Below are positions 1-8,173 of a stretch of DNA of 64,000 nt, piece by piece. Every line of letters starts with the position of its first letter. The stretch's first letter is position 1. The stretch is from Gimesia sp. (GTDB taxonomy: Bacteria; Planctomycetota; Planctomycetia; Planctomycetales; Planctomycetaceae). The stretch spans positions 124,001-188,000 of the forward strand of contig NZ_JAVJSQ010000019.1 in NCBI RefSeq assembly GCF_040219335.1, read 5' to 3'. The position numbers and the translations under genes are program-made. The notes below the pieces were generated by a model. The model did not search any database. It saw only the letters and a program-made list of their open reading frames with translations, and was not told the DNA's origin.

Positions 1-318
1 TTACAGTCTGGCAATACAAGATACTACGACGATTCTCCCGCCTATGGCAACTACTACGGGAATGGTACCTACTACGACGGGAGTTACACCCGTCCCTTCT
101 ATAACAATAACGGCCGGGGAGATTATGGACGCGGCTATTATGTCAATGGCTTTTACGGACGAGGCTACTATGGTCGTGGCTATTACGGAAACGGTTACTA
201 CGGACGTGGTTTGAACAACGGTTCCAGCAACGGACGCTGGGGAACCGGAGCGGGTGGATATTCAGGAGGCCGGGGATTCGGTTCCTCCAGCGGTGCCGCA
301 ATTGGTTTTGGGCTGTGA
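1..318 (+). CDS. Gly/Tyr-rich secreted or surface protein (3' end only)
   Basis: The window opens inside a reading frame that ends at a TGA at 316-318; about 105 residues are visible and the start lies upstream. The visible part is very low in complexity: Gly, Tyr, Asn and Arg dominate, with repeated short units such as GRGYYGRGYYGNGYYGRG, then a Gly/Ser-rich tail ending in GAAIGFGL. No catalytic motif can be recognised. Composition of this kind is typical of surface-exposed, self-associating proteins, but that is inference. The next gene is also a small secreted Tyr/Gly/Pro-repeat protein, so the two may belong together. Confidence 0.75.
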   Translation, partial: LQSGNTRYYDDSPAYGNYYGNGTYYDGSYTRPFYNNNGRGDYGRGYYVNGFYGRGYYGRGYYGNGYYGRGLNNGSSNGRWGTGAGGYSGGRGFGSSSGAAIGFGL

Positions 319-488
319 CTGATAGATTCGTTCTTTTTCCTGTCAGGATTTAGCGAGCGGAAATGCTCTCTTTGCAGTGGAAATGGTGAAAAGCTTGCGT
401 TTTGGTCCAGAGTTGGTATTGTGAATAAGAGATTTCCTGTTTAACCAGGTTTGCCTATTTGCTCTGGAGATAAAAGGACGAAATTCAA

Positions 489-1022
489 ATGAAAAGCCTT
501 TGTTTGAAAGTAATGACCGTAACGGTGGCGTTGGGAGTCAGTCCTCTGCTCCTGTCCGCACAGAAAGTAACTGCAGATTCTGAGGTAAAACTCGATCCGA
601 TTGTGGCAGAGGGAACGGCCCATCTGAAGCTGGATGACGCGACCCGGGCCCGTTATCAATACATGAATGGCCACTGGATGTATCAGACTGAAGAGGGCAA
701 GTGGCTGGTCCATAAAGACGGGGCCTGGAAAGTGGCTGATCCGACCTTCTACACAGTACCGCCGTTGCCACGGCCGGGTGGAAATCCGCTGGGGCCCTAT
801 TTTGATCAATTCATCCCCGAGTACGCCCGCTGGGGAGCCGTCCGTCCCATCGGTAAAGCGTATTATGATCAGTTCATCCCCGCCAATGGCAGCTGGGGGT
901 ATGACGGTCCGATCGGTACCGCTTACTTCGATCAGTTTATTCCTGCCAACAGCGACTGGGGATACAACGGACCGATTGGCACCGGCTATTACGATCAATA
1001 CATTCCCGAATACGCATATTGA
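489..1022 (+). CDS. Secreted protein with 21-residue YxDQFIP repeats
   Basis: A 177-residue protein with a Sec-type signal peptide (KSLCLKVMTVTVALGVSPLLLSA, cleavage probably near residue 25-30). The start is supported by a purine-rich stretch (GGAGATAAAAGGACG) just upstream. After a segment with YQYMNGHWMYQTEEGKW, similar in style to tryptophan-rich secreted repeat proteins, the C-terminal third holds three full and one partial copy of a 21-residue unit beginning Y(F/Y)DQ(F/Y)IP and ending PIG(K/T)(A/G). I do not recognise the family. Aromatic/Pro/Gly repeats plus export suggest a structural or cell-surface role, which is inference. Confidence 0.8.
   Translation: MKSLCLKVMTVTVALGVSPLLLSAQKVTADSEVKLDPIVAEGTAHLKLDDATRARYQYMNGHWMYQTEEGKWLVHKDGAWKVADPTFYTVPPLPRPGGNPLGPYFDQFIPEYARWGAVRPIGKAYYDQFIPANGSWGYDGPIGTAYFDQFIPANSDWGYNGPIGTGYYDQYIPEYAY
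798..1019 (+). repeat. 63-nt tandem repeats, 3.5 copies, inside the secreted repeat protein
   Basis: Units begin at 798, 861, 924 and 987, each opening with codons for Tyr-(Phe/Tyr)-Asp-Gln-(Phe/Tyr)-Ile-Pro. Copies 2 and 3 are the most alike (core PANGSWGYDGPIGT versus PANSDWGYNGPIGT), while copy 1 is diverged. The period is an exact multiple of three, so the array grew in frame. Confidence 0.85.
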
Positions 1023-1107
1023 TCCCAGCGACGTAAAGACTGTTTCAGGCAGATTAACCACTGTGGTGTGTTGATCTGCCTATTCTGTTGCGCGGTACGA
1101 GATTCTG

Positions 1108-1135
1108 TTGACAGCTTTACCTGGTAATCTATGAT
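1108..1135 (+). promoter_or_regulatory. Candidate sigma-70-type promoter upstream of the pyruvate-kinase-like gene
   Basis: TTGACA at 1108-1113 and TATGAT at 1130-1135, separated by 16 nt. It lies about 175 nt before the TTG start at 1311 in an otherwise gene-free stretch (1023-1310). Prediction from consensus only. Confidence 0.45.
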
Positions 1136-1310
1136 CGTAGAGGCTTGAGCGGCTGCCTCGCGCTGGTCTGTCCTGTTAAGATTATGTGAAATCAGGCGTA
1201 CTGCCTGTTGCTATCCGTTGCGATTCTGTGTTCATCGTTCAGAGTAATATCAGCGACTTAGTCGTTGTTAATGAATCAGAGATCTCAACGGTTTTTCACG
1301 AGGTTGTCAT

Positions 1311-3242
1311 TTGTCGGCAGAGCAAGGTGACTCCGATTTCCTTTCCGGTCATCAGGAGTATCAACAGGTCTTTGAGGAACTGGTTGTCGTTCGAGATAGA
1401 CTGGTGGCAGAGGTGGTCTGCTCACAGCCTCTGCTGGATCAGATTCACGTGCAACATCGCGAAAGTGCGCGGAACCTGTTGTACTATCTGGCACTCAGAC
1501 GTCGCGACCTGAGACCTTTGCAGATACGACTGGCGGCGCTGGGACTCTCTTCCCTGGGACGGGCGGAATCGCATGTCATGGCGACCATCGATGCCGTTCT
1601 GGAAATGCTGCAGAGACTGCTTGATAAGACCACAGATGTCACAGACTCCGGCGAATCATCAATCGATTTCAACACGGGGGAACGATTGCTGGCGGCGCAT
1701 GCCGAATCGCTGTTAGGGCCTGCTGCCCCGGGACGCGGCGTGCGGATTATGGTGACGATGCCCAGTGAGGCCGCCGATGATTACGAGTTGATCTATCACC
1801 TGTTGCAACAGGACATGGAGTGCATGCGGATTAACTGCGCGCACGATGATGTGGAAGCCTGGTCGCGGATGATCGCACATCTCCGCCGGGCCGAGCATGC
1901 ATTGGGAAAGCGGTGTCGAGTTGTGATGGACCTGGGCGGTCCTAAACTGCGGACCGGTCCGCTAGAGCCGGGTGCTGCTGTGGTCAAGGTGCGTCCCCGC
2001 CGTGATGAGTATGGCCGGGTGATCGCTCCCGCACGCATCTGGCTTTACCCGGCTGAGCAGCCAGCGGCTTCCCCTGCCCCGGCAGATGCCTGTCTGCCGG
2101 TCGAGGCGGCCTGGCTGAAGCGTCTGGAAGTGGGCGATAAAATCAGGCTGATCGATGCCCGTCACTCGCGACGAAGCTTGCGCGTGGTCGATTGTCTGGA
2201 TCAGGGTTGCTGGCTCGAAGCGAACAAGACAACCTACCTGGTGCCGGGAACGACATTACGCTTACGGAGCCATAAAGGTAAAAAACTGAGAGCGACAGAA
2301 ATCGTCGCGGTATCGCCCCGCGAAAACTGTCTGCTGCTGCATCCGGGAGATCAGTTGATCGTCACCCGGGATCAGACGCCGGGACGACCCGAGGTGCGGG
2401 ACAGTGCCGGACAGGTACTGACGCCGGCCCGGATTGGTTGTTCTATTCCCAGTGTCTTTGATGATGTGCGGTCAGGCGAGTCGATCTGGTTTGATGATGG
2501 TAAAATTGGCGGTGTGGTGGAAAAAGTTGCATCGGATCAGGTGCAGGTGCGGATCACACAGACCCGTCTACAGGGGGCGAAGCTCAGGGCCGACAAAGGG
2601 ATCAATCTGCCTGAGAGTCAACTCCGTCTCCCCGCACTGACGCAGCAGGATCTGGAAGACTTGTCGTTCGTCGCGCAGCATGCGGATGTGGTGGAACTCT
2701 CGTTTGCTAATCGGGCGAGTGATATCGAACAGTTGCAGTCAGAACTGCAGCGGCTGGACGGACGGCAGCCGGCGATCGTCTTGAAAATTGAAACCCGGCT
2801 TGGTTTTGAAAATCTGCCGGATATGCTACTCACGGCGATGCGTTCCCCCTGTTGTGGAGTTATGATTGCCCGCGGCGATCTGGCAGTCGAGTGCGGTTTC
2901 GAACGGATGGCGGAAGTACAGGAAGAGATTCTCTGGATTTGTGAAGCTGCCCACGTTCCGGTGATCTGGGCGACGCAGGTGCTGGAGACGCTGGCCAAAG
3001 AAGGCATGCCCTCTCGCGCGGAAATCACCGATGCCGCGATGGGGCACCGGGCGGAATGCGTGATGCTCAACAAGGGCCCCCACGTATTACATGCGGTCAA
3101 GACGCTGGATGATATTTTAAGACGGATGCAGGCGCATCAGACCAAAAAACGTTCGATGCTCCGCGAACTTCGATTAGCGACGCACTCTTCAGGAAAACAG
3201 GACCAGGATGGACATCAGAGCAACGACGGCAACGGATCTTGA
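1311..3242 (+). CDS. Pyruvate kinase-like protein with N-terminal extension and no C domain
   Basis: A 643-residue protein starting at TTG 1311, supported by GAGG at 1300-1303. About 140 N-terminal helical residues precede a pyruvate kinase A/B core. Core motifs are MRINCAH near residue 165 (family RxNxSH), MDLGGPKLRTG near 206, LKIETRLGF near 490 with the catalytic Lys, MIARGDLAVE near 518, and ATQVLE with the active-site Thr near 554. The usual C-terminal regulatory domain is missing, as the protein ends soon after the last core motif. Residues that bind K+ in classical enzymes are changed (the Ser of the first motif is Ala, the Thr after the core Asp is Leu), and the position that is Glu in K+-dependent enzymes is Lys. 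It could be a true, K+-independent pyruvate kinase or a related enzyme. The GNAT gene downstream overlaps its 3' end by 35 nt. Confidence 0.8.
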   Translation: MSAEQGDSDFLSGHQEYQQVFEELVVVRDRLVAEVVCSQPLLDQIHVQHRESARNLLYYLALRRRDLRPLQIRLAALGLSSLGRAESHVMATIDAVLEMLQRLLDKTTDVTDSGESSIDFNTGERLLAAHAESLLGPAAPGRGVRIMVTMPSEAADDYELIYHLLQQDMECMRINCAHDDVEAWSRMIAHLRRAEHALGKRCRVVMDLGGPKLRTGPLEPGAAVVKVRPRRDEYGRVIAPARIWLYPAEQPAASPAPADACLPVEAAWLKRLEVGDKIRLIDARHSRRSLRVVDCLDQGCWLEANKTTYLVPGTTLRLRSHKGKKLRATEIVAVSPRENCLLLHPGDQLIVTRDQTPGRPEVRDSAGQVLTPARIGCSIPSVFDDVRSGESIWFDDGKIGGVVEKVASDQVQVRITQTRLQGAKLRADKGINLPESQLRLPALTQQDLEDLSFVAQHADVVELSFANRASDIEQLQSELQRLDGRQPAIVLKIETRLGFENLPDMLLTAMRSPCCGVMIARGDLAVECGFERMAEVQEEILWICEAAHVPVIWATQVLETLAKEGMPSRAEITDAAMGHRAECVMLNKGPHVLHAVKTLDDILRRMQAHQTKKRSMLRELRLATHSSGKQDQDGHQSNDGNGS

Positions 3243-3750
3243 GACGGTCAAAGCGGTTCACCGCGAGGCATTTGGACCTGAAGAAGGCCCCGTCATTGTC
3301 GCGCTGCTGGATGAACTGTTCCCCGATCCGACAGCAGCGCCGTTGCTCTCGCTCCTGGCTGAAGAGGCAGGAAATGTGTTGGGGCATGTGCTGTTTACGA
3401 ATGTGGTTGTTCACGGGGCTGAGTCTGTCACCGCGCGGATTCTGGCACCCCTGGCGGTGCTTCCCTCTGCCCGGAAACAGGGTGTGGGGCGACAACTGAT
3501 CGAAGCCGGACTTTCCCAGTTGCGCGATGCGGAAGTCGAACTGGTGTTTGTGCTGGGGGATCCCGCTTTTTATTCGCGGTTTGGTTTTGAACCGGCGGGC
3601 GTGCGAGGTTTGCAGGCACCGCATCCTCTGCCGGCGGAATACGCGGAAGCGTGGATGGTACAGGAACTCTGTTCTGGCGTGCTGGGACGCGTTACAGGTG
3701 AGGTGGAATCTTCGCAGGTACTCAACCGGCGAGAATACTGGATCGGTTAG
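3208..3750 (+). CDS. GNAT family N-acetyltransferase (YhbS-like)
   Basis: A 180-residue single-domain GNAT protein. The start MDIRATTATDLETVKAVHREAF is the usual N-terminal strand-helix of the family. The acetyl-CoA loop is seen in PSARKQGVGRQLIEAG around residues 85-100, and the late strand FYSRFGFEPAG fits the YhbS-type subgroup, with a C-terminal extension typical of that group. The substrate is unknown; these enzymes acetylate small amines or protein N-termini. The gene starts 35 nt inside the end of the pyruvate-kinase-like gene, which implies translational coupling. The ATG follows CAGGACCAGG, a plausible ribosome binding site. Confidence 0.85.
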   Translation: MDIRATTATDLETVKAVHREAFGPEEGPVIVALLDELFPDPTAAPLLSLLAEEAGNVLGHVLFTNVVVHGAESVTARILAPLAVLPSARKQGVGRQLIEAGLSQLRDAEVELVFVLGDPAFYSRFGFEPAGVRGLQAPHPLPAEYAEAWMVQELCSGVLGRVTGEVESSQVLNRREYWIG

Positions 3751-3784
3751 CGTCTGTGTTACTCGTCCGTGCTCGATCCGTTTG

Positions 3785-3812
3785 TTGACAGTCACCTTGA
3801 GTCTGGTACGAT
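3785..3812 (+). promoter_or_regulatory. Candidate sigma-70-type promoter
   Basis: TTGACA at 3785-3790 and TACGAT at 3807-3812 with a 16-nt spacer, the same geometry as the site at 1108. It lies 66 nt before the ATG at 3878, so it could drive the thiamine-binding-like gene and the genes after it separately from the upstream pair. Confidence 0.45.
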
Positions 3813-3877
3813 TTGAGAAGACTGTTCTCCTACGAACAAGGCTCGTTGACGCTTCATTATCAAAGGACTGCCCCATC

Positions 3878-4506
<629 letters not shown>

Positions 4507-4545
4507 GCGGGTAGAGTTCCAGATTCGTATTATGGAAGACTGATC

Positions 4546-4803
4546 ATGTATGAGCAGATTGCGCGTGAGAGTTCTTCGACGGAAGTGGCTCTCGAGAAGC
4601 TACATCGCGCCGGTGCGGGACCGATCGAAGCGATTAAGGCCTTGTGTTCAGGCCGGGGACTCTCGCTGGCGGATGCGAAAGAGCGACTGCAGCAGTCCCC
4701 TGCCTGGAGCACGGAGGCCCGGAATGCTGAGTTTTTGCATGAAGCTTTATGGAAGGCACTGGATGAACAGGACCTGCAGGAGACCGAGGGAGATGAGGAT
4801 TGA
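4546..4803 (+). CDS. Small protein with a ribosomal L7/L12 C-domain-like helix pair
   Basis: An 85-residue soluble, acidic protein. The segment GPIEAIKALCSGRGLSLADAKERL at residues 26-49 resembles the L7/L12 C-terminal domain pattern (K.xxIKxVRxxxxLGLxEAKxLV), a fold that recurs in small planctomycete and cyanobacterial proteins outside the ribosome. The ATG follows GGAAGACTGATC. It sits directly after the DUF6122 gene. No function can be given; a protein-protein interaction module is the likeliest reading. Confidence 0.6.
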   Translation: MYEQIARESSSTEVALEKLHRAGAGPIEAIKALCSGRGLSLADAKERLQQSPAWSTEARNAEFLHEALWKALDEQDLQETEGDED

Positions 4804-4923
4804 TCCCGGTTCGATTTTTTCAAGAACGTTAAGCATGGTGTTGCTTCGTCTGGCGTCGGGCGGTAAACCATAAGGATTGTTTATTCCTGCTGAAAACTGA
4901 TCCTGCAAACCTGGTCTGACATC

Positions 4924-6894
4924 ATGATATTATCCTGCCTGCGTCAATGGACTTTTCTGGCGATCCTGACTCTGGTCGCCTTTTCCGGAACGAGTGCTGC
5001 GGTGGCACAGCCTGAAACCGTGGAGGCGGATGTCTGCATTTACGGGGCGACTCCCTCGGGGATTCTGGCGGCGGTGGCGGTGCAGCGTGCGGGGCGGTCG
5101 GCGGTGATTGTGGAGCCGAGCCGCTGGGTGGGGGGCATTCTGGGATCGGGGCTTAAGCCGATGCAGGACTGTCCCAACTATGCAGCGACCGGGGGAATGA
5201 CCCGTGGGTTGTTGAAAAGTCTGGGGCAGCCGAAGTGGACCGAAGATCGAACTGAGAACCGCCGGGTACTGGCGGAGATCAGCCCGAAGACGATTCGCGA
5301 AGACTTTCAGAAACTGCTCGCGCAGTACAAGATCAGGGTGATCTTCGATCATCGCATTGCCGGTTGTAAGTCACAGGCGGGAGACAAAACCGCGATTCTG
5401 GCGGCTCTGTTCGATCGGGCGCCCTTTGACGAACTGGGGACGCCGGTCGTGGAACCCGCAGCACGCGAAGCGTTGCGCGTCGCGGCGAGGATCTTTATTG
5501 ATGCCAGTTACGAAGGGGATCTGCTGGCGAAAGCGGGCGTGTCCTATCGCGTCGGGCGGGAATCGTCGGAGGAGTTTGGCGAGGAATTCGCCGGTGTGCA
5601 GCCCCCGGTGGGGTTGACTCCCGTGGATCCGTTCCAGACGCCCGGCGATCCGAAGAGTGGTCTGTTACGCGGGGTGGAAAAAGATCATGGTAAGCCGCTG
5701 GGGGCGGCGGACGATTATACGCAGGCGTACAATTTTCGGTATTACACGACCAGCGATCCCGCACATCGGGCTCCGTTTGGCGTGCCCAGGGATTACCGGG
5801 CAGAAGATTTCGAGCTGGTGGGCCGGTATGTGGAGTATCTGAAACAGCAGCATCCCCGCGAGAAGGACCTGCGGCAGCGGCTGATCGGAATCTTTCCGGG
5901 CTGGAAGAACTCGGGCGAGTGGAACTATCAGCGGAGTTCACTGATTTCGATGTCGCCGGTGGGTATCAGCCGGTTTTATGCCGACGGTGATGTCGCCGCG
6001 CACGTGAAGATCTGGCAGGCACACCGGGACTATTTAAGCGGGCTGCATCATTTCATGAGCACCGATGACCGCGTGCCTGAGTTTTATCGTCAGGAAGTGG
6101 CTGAACTCGGACTGGATAGGCGCCCTCATCCCGAGACGGCCGGCTGGCCGCACCAGTTGTATGTGCGAGTGTCGCGCCGCCTGGCGGGGCGTTATACGGT
6201 GACGGCACACGATGTGTATAACAAGACAGAGATCGAGGACCCGATCTGCCTGGCGCAGTACGGGATCGACGTGTACCCGGTTCGGCGGATCTGGCTACAA
6301 CAGGAGGGACAGACCCTGGTCGGCCTGGAAGGCAAGATGTTTGTCGGTGGTTCCAAGGGCCCGACGAATCAGCCCTACCCGATTGCCTATCGGGCGATCA
6401 CACCTCAGCAGGACGAATGTACAAACCTGCTGGTGCCGGTCTGTTTTTCTGCGACGCATTTGGGGTACGCTTCGGCGCGGATGGAGCCGGTGTTTATGAT
6501 CTGCGGTGAGTCGGCGGGGATCGCGGCCTGCCAGGCTCTGGCGGAAAACTGTGCCGTGCAGGACATCGATGCGAAAGCCTATCGACGGGCCCTGGAGCGG
6601 GCCGGGCAGAAACTGGTGTGGGATCCCGCGACGGATCAACCCGATTCAGGGATGGGAAAATCAGGGGGCCGCTATACGATGCAGGGGCTGCTCCGGGAGT
6701 GCGATGCGGATGACAACGGGACGGTCTCCCAGGCGGAATGGAATGAGAAGAAAGCTCCCTATGAATGGCTGTTCGTGTTCATTGATGCGAACAGCGACGG
6801 ACAGATCGTCGCCAGCGAATACGAGGCGTTTCAGAAGTATAAAGCACAGCATCCGGACTGGCAGAAACGGATTAAAACCGCAGGCCTGAAGTGA
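4924..6894 (+). CDS. Secreted FAD-dependent oxidoreductase with C-terminal EF-hand pair
   Basis: A 656-residue protein with a signal peptide (hydrophobic residues 9-28). It has an FAD-binding Rossmann start, ADVCIYGATPSGILAAVA, with a following acidic VEPSRWVGG, placing it in the FAD_oxidored family found beside planctomycete polysaccharide genes. The FAD domain closes with HLGYASARMEPVFM and a helix GESAGIAA. The C-terminal 70 residues hold two EF-hand loops, DADDNGTVSQAEW near 594 and DANSDGQIVASEY near 621, so Ca2+ binding is likely. It converges on a minus-strand operon that holds another member of the same family without signal peptide or EF hands. The substrate is unknown. Confidence 0.8.
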   Translation: MILSCLRQWTFLAILTLVAFSGTSAAVAQPETVEADVCIYGATPSGILAAVAVQRAGRSAVIVEPSRWVGGILGSGLKPMQDCPNYAATGGMTRGLLKSLGQPKWTEDRTENRRVLAEISPKTIREDFQKLLAQYKIRVIFDHRIAGCKSQAGDKTAILAALFDRAPFDELGTPVVEPAAREALRVAARIFIDASYEGDLLAKAGVSYRVGRESSEEFGEEFAGVQPPVGLTPVDPFQTPGDPKSGLLRGVEKDHGKPLGAADDYTQAYNFRYYTTSDPAHRAPFGVPRDYRAEDFELVGRYVEYLKQQHPREKDLRQRLIGIFPGWKNSGEWNYQRSSLISMSPVGISRFYADGDVAAHVKIWQAHRDYLSGLHHFMSTDDRVPEFYRQEVAELGLDRRPHPETAGWPHQLYVRVSRRLAGRYTVTAHDVYNKTEIEDPICLAQYGIDVYPVRRIWLQQEGQTLVGLEGKMFVGGSKGPTNQPYPIAYRAITPQQDECTNLLVPVCFSATHLGYASARMEPVFMICGESAGIAACQALAENCAVQDIDAKAYRRALERAGQKLVWDPATDQPDSGMGKSGGRYTMQGLLRECDADDNGTVSQAEWNEKKAPYEWLFVFIDANSDGQIVASEYEAFQKYKAQHPDWQKRIKTAGLK

Positions 6895-6913
6895 GTTCAC
6901 GGGAGGCCTGCGG
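6878..6913. terminator. 10-bp inverted repeat across the end of the FAD oxidoreductase gene
   Basis: CCGCAGGCCT at 6878-6887 and AGGCCTGCGG at 6904-6913 are perfect complements around a 16-nt loop that contains the TGA stop. The site lies between two convergent genes, so it may stop transcription from both sides. There is no T-run, so this is tentative. Confidence 0.4.
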
Positions 6914-6925
6914 AGCACGTTCCGT

Positions 6926-8173
6926 TTAATGATGATCGGATTTCAGCAAGGCATCGATGTCGGCGAGTTTCACGCGGAAGACTTCGGTCTGCAGCTTATT
7001 GCGTGAGAAGGCGATATAGAGGGAACCGTCGTGCTCGATGACGTGCGGGTATTGTAGACTGGCGATGCCGGCACTGAATTTCTTGTTTAGCGAGGCAAGC
7101 TCAGCGGGGAGTTCGGCTGGAGAGGGGATTTCCAGCTTCGCCAGGCGGGTGAAAGTTTTGTTGTCGGGGCTGACTGCGAGGTGGAGTTCGCGGCGGTTGA
7201 CCTGGGGATTTGCATTGAGGACGAGTATACGGTAGCCGTGGCTGGTGGCCAGCGAAAACAGTTTGCTTTTGGCGTTGGGGAAGTTAGAGAGGACCGGGGT
7301 ATCCCAGGTGCGACCTTCATCTTGAGACGTCGAGAAGAAGAGCCGTTGCGATTTGCCGTTATCGCGGAAGAGTGCATACAGGCTGTTGTCGGGCAGGACC
7401 CAGAAGATCGGTTCGTCGGGACGGAAGCCCGAGACCTGTTTGACGCCCACGACGGGAAAGGACTGCCAGTCGTCGAGCGCTTTGACACCGCCGATCAGTA
7501 CGCTGACATTGAACCGCGAATCGCGGCGGGTGAGAATCCAGTTGTCGGAAGGAAGCTTCTGCGGGGGGAAGTTATTGATGGCGTTGTCGTAGAGCTTGCC
7601 TTCATAGACCCACTTATCCTGCTGTGGTTCCCAGCGGTAGGCAACCAGTTCCAGGTGTTTTTTATCCGGAGGGCCGAACGCGCCGTGTCCCTGGTATTTC
7701 GCTGCTAATGCCAGCAGTTGACCATCGCGGAGCCAGAGTCCGCGGGCGATGAAGGCGTGGGGCTGTTTGGGAGTGCCGGTGACCGATTTTGCCGGGCTCC
7801 AGTGGAGACCATCGACGCTGGTGGCGTATTTAATTTCCTGGGTCGGTTCGTCTTCGATGCGGGGGCCGTCGCTCCAGATGCACCAGAACTTGCCATCATG
7901 ATAGATCAGGTAGTTGTGCAGGTTCAGTCGCAGGTCGCGGAGGTCGATCTTGTCTGATTTTCTCGGGTAAGGGCCCAGGGCCGCCGGATTGATGATGGCG
8001 TGTTCGCCTTTGAGTACCGGGAGACTTTGATAATCGATGGCCGCGGGATCGGTGCCGGAACCGGGGAGGTTCAGGACGGTGACCGGCGGGGTAGTCTTTT
8101 CTGCTCCCGAAATAGGAGTGATCGCAGCGGTGATTGAGGTCAGAAGGGTGAGCGTATAAATCAGCTGTTTCAT
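6926..8173 (-). CDS. Secreted sialidase/BNR-repeat-like beta-propeller protein
   Basis: A 415-residue protein with a clear signal peptide (KQLIYTLTLLTSITAAITPISGA). It has the layout of exo-alpha-sialidase-like propellers, with an Asp-box, STSQDEGRTWD, near residue 282 and weaker repeats such as ATSVDGLHWSPAK. I could not confirm the arginine triad of true sialidases, so the enzymatic call stays open. It may bind or cleave another glycan. It is the last gene of a three-gene operon, overlapping the upstream FAD oxidoreductase by 4 nt (8170-8173). Confidence 0.7.
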   Translation of the reverse strand: MKQLIYTLTLLTSITAAITPISGAEKTTPPVTVLNLPGSGTDPAAIDYQSLPVLKGEHAIINPAALGPYPRKSDKIDLRDLRLNLHNYLIYHDGKFWCIWSDGPRIEDEPTQEIKYATSVDGLHWSPAKSVTGTPKQPHAFIARGLWLRDGQLLALAAKYQGHGAFGPPDKKHLELVAYRWEPQQDKWVYEGKLYDNAINNFPPQKLPSDNWILTRRDSRFNVSVLIGGVKALDDWQSFPVVGVKQVSGFRPDEPIFWVLPDNSLYALFRDNGKSQRLFFSTSQDEGRTWDTPVLSNFPNAKSKLFSLATSHGYRILVLNANPQVNRRELHLAVSPDNKTFTRLAKLEIPSPAELPAELASLNKKFSAGIASLQYPHVIEHDGSLYIAFSRNKLQTEVFRVKLADIDALLKSDHH

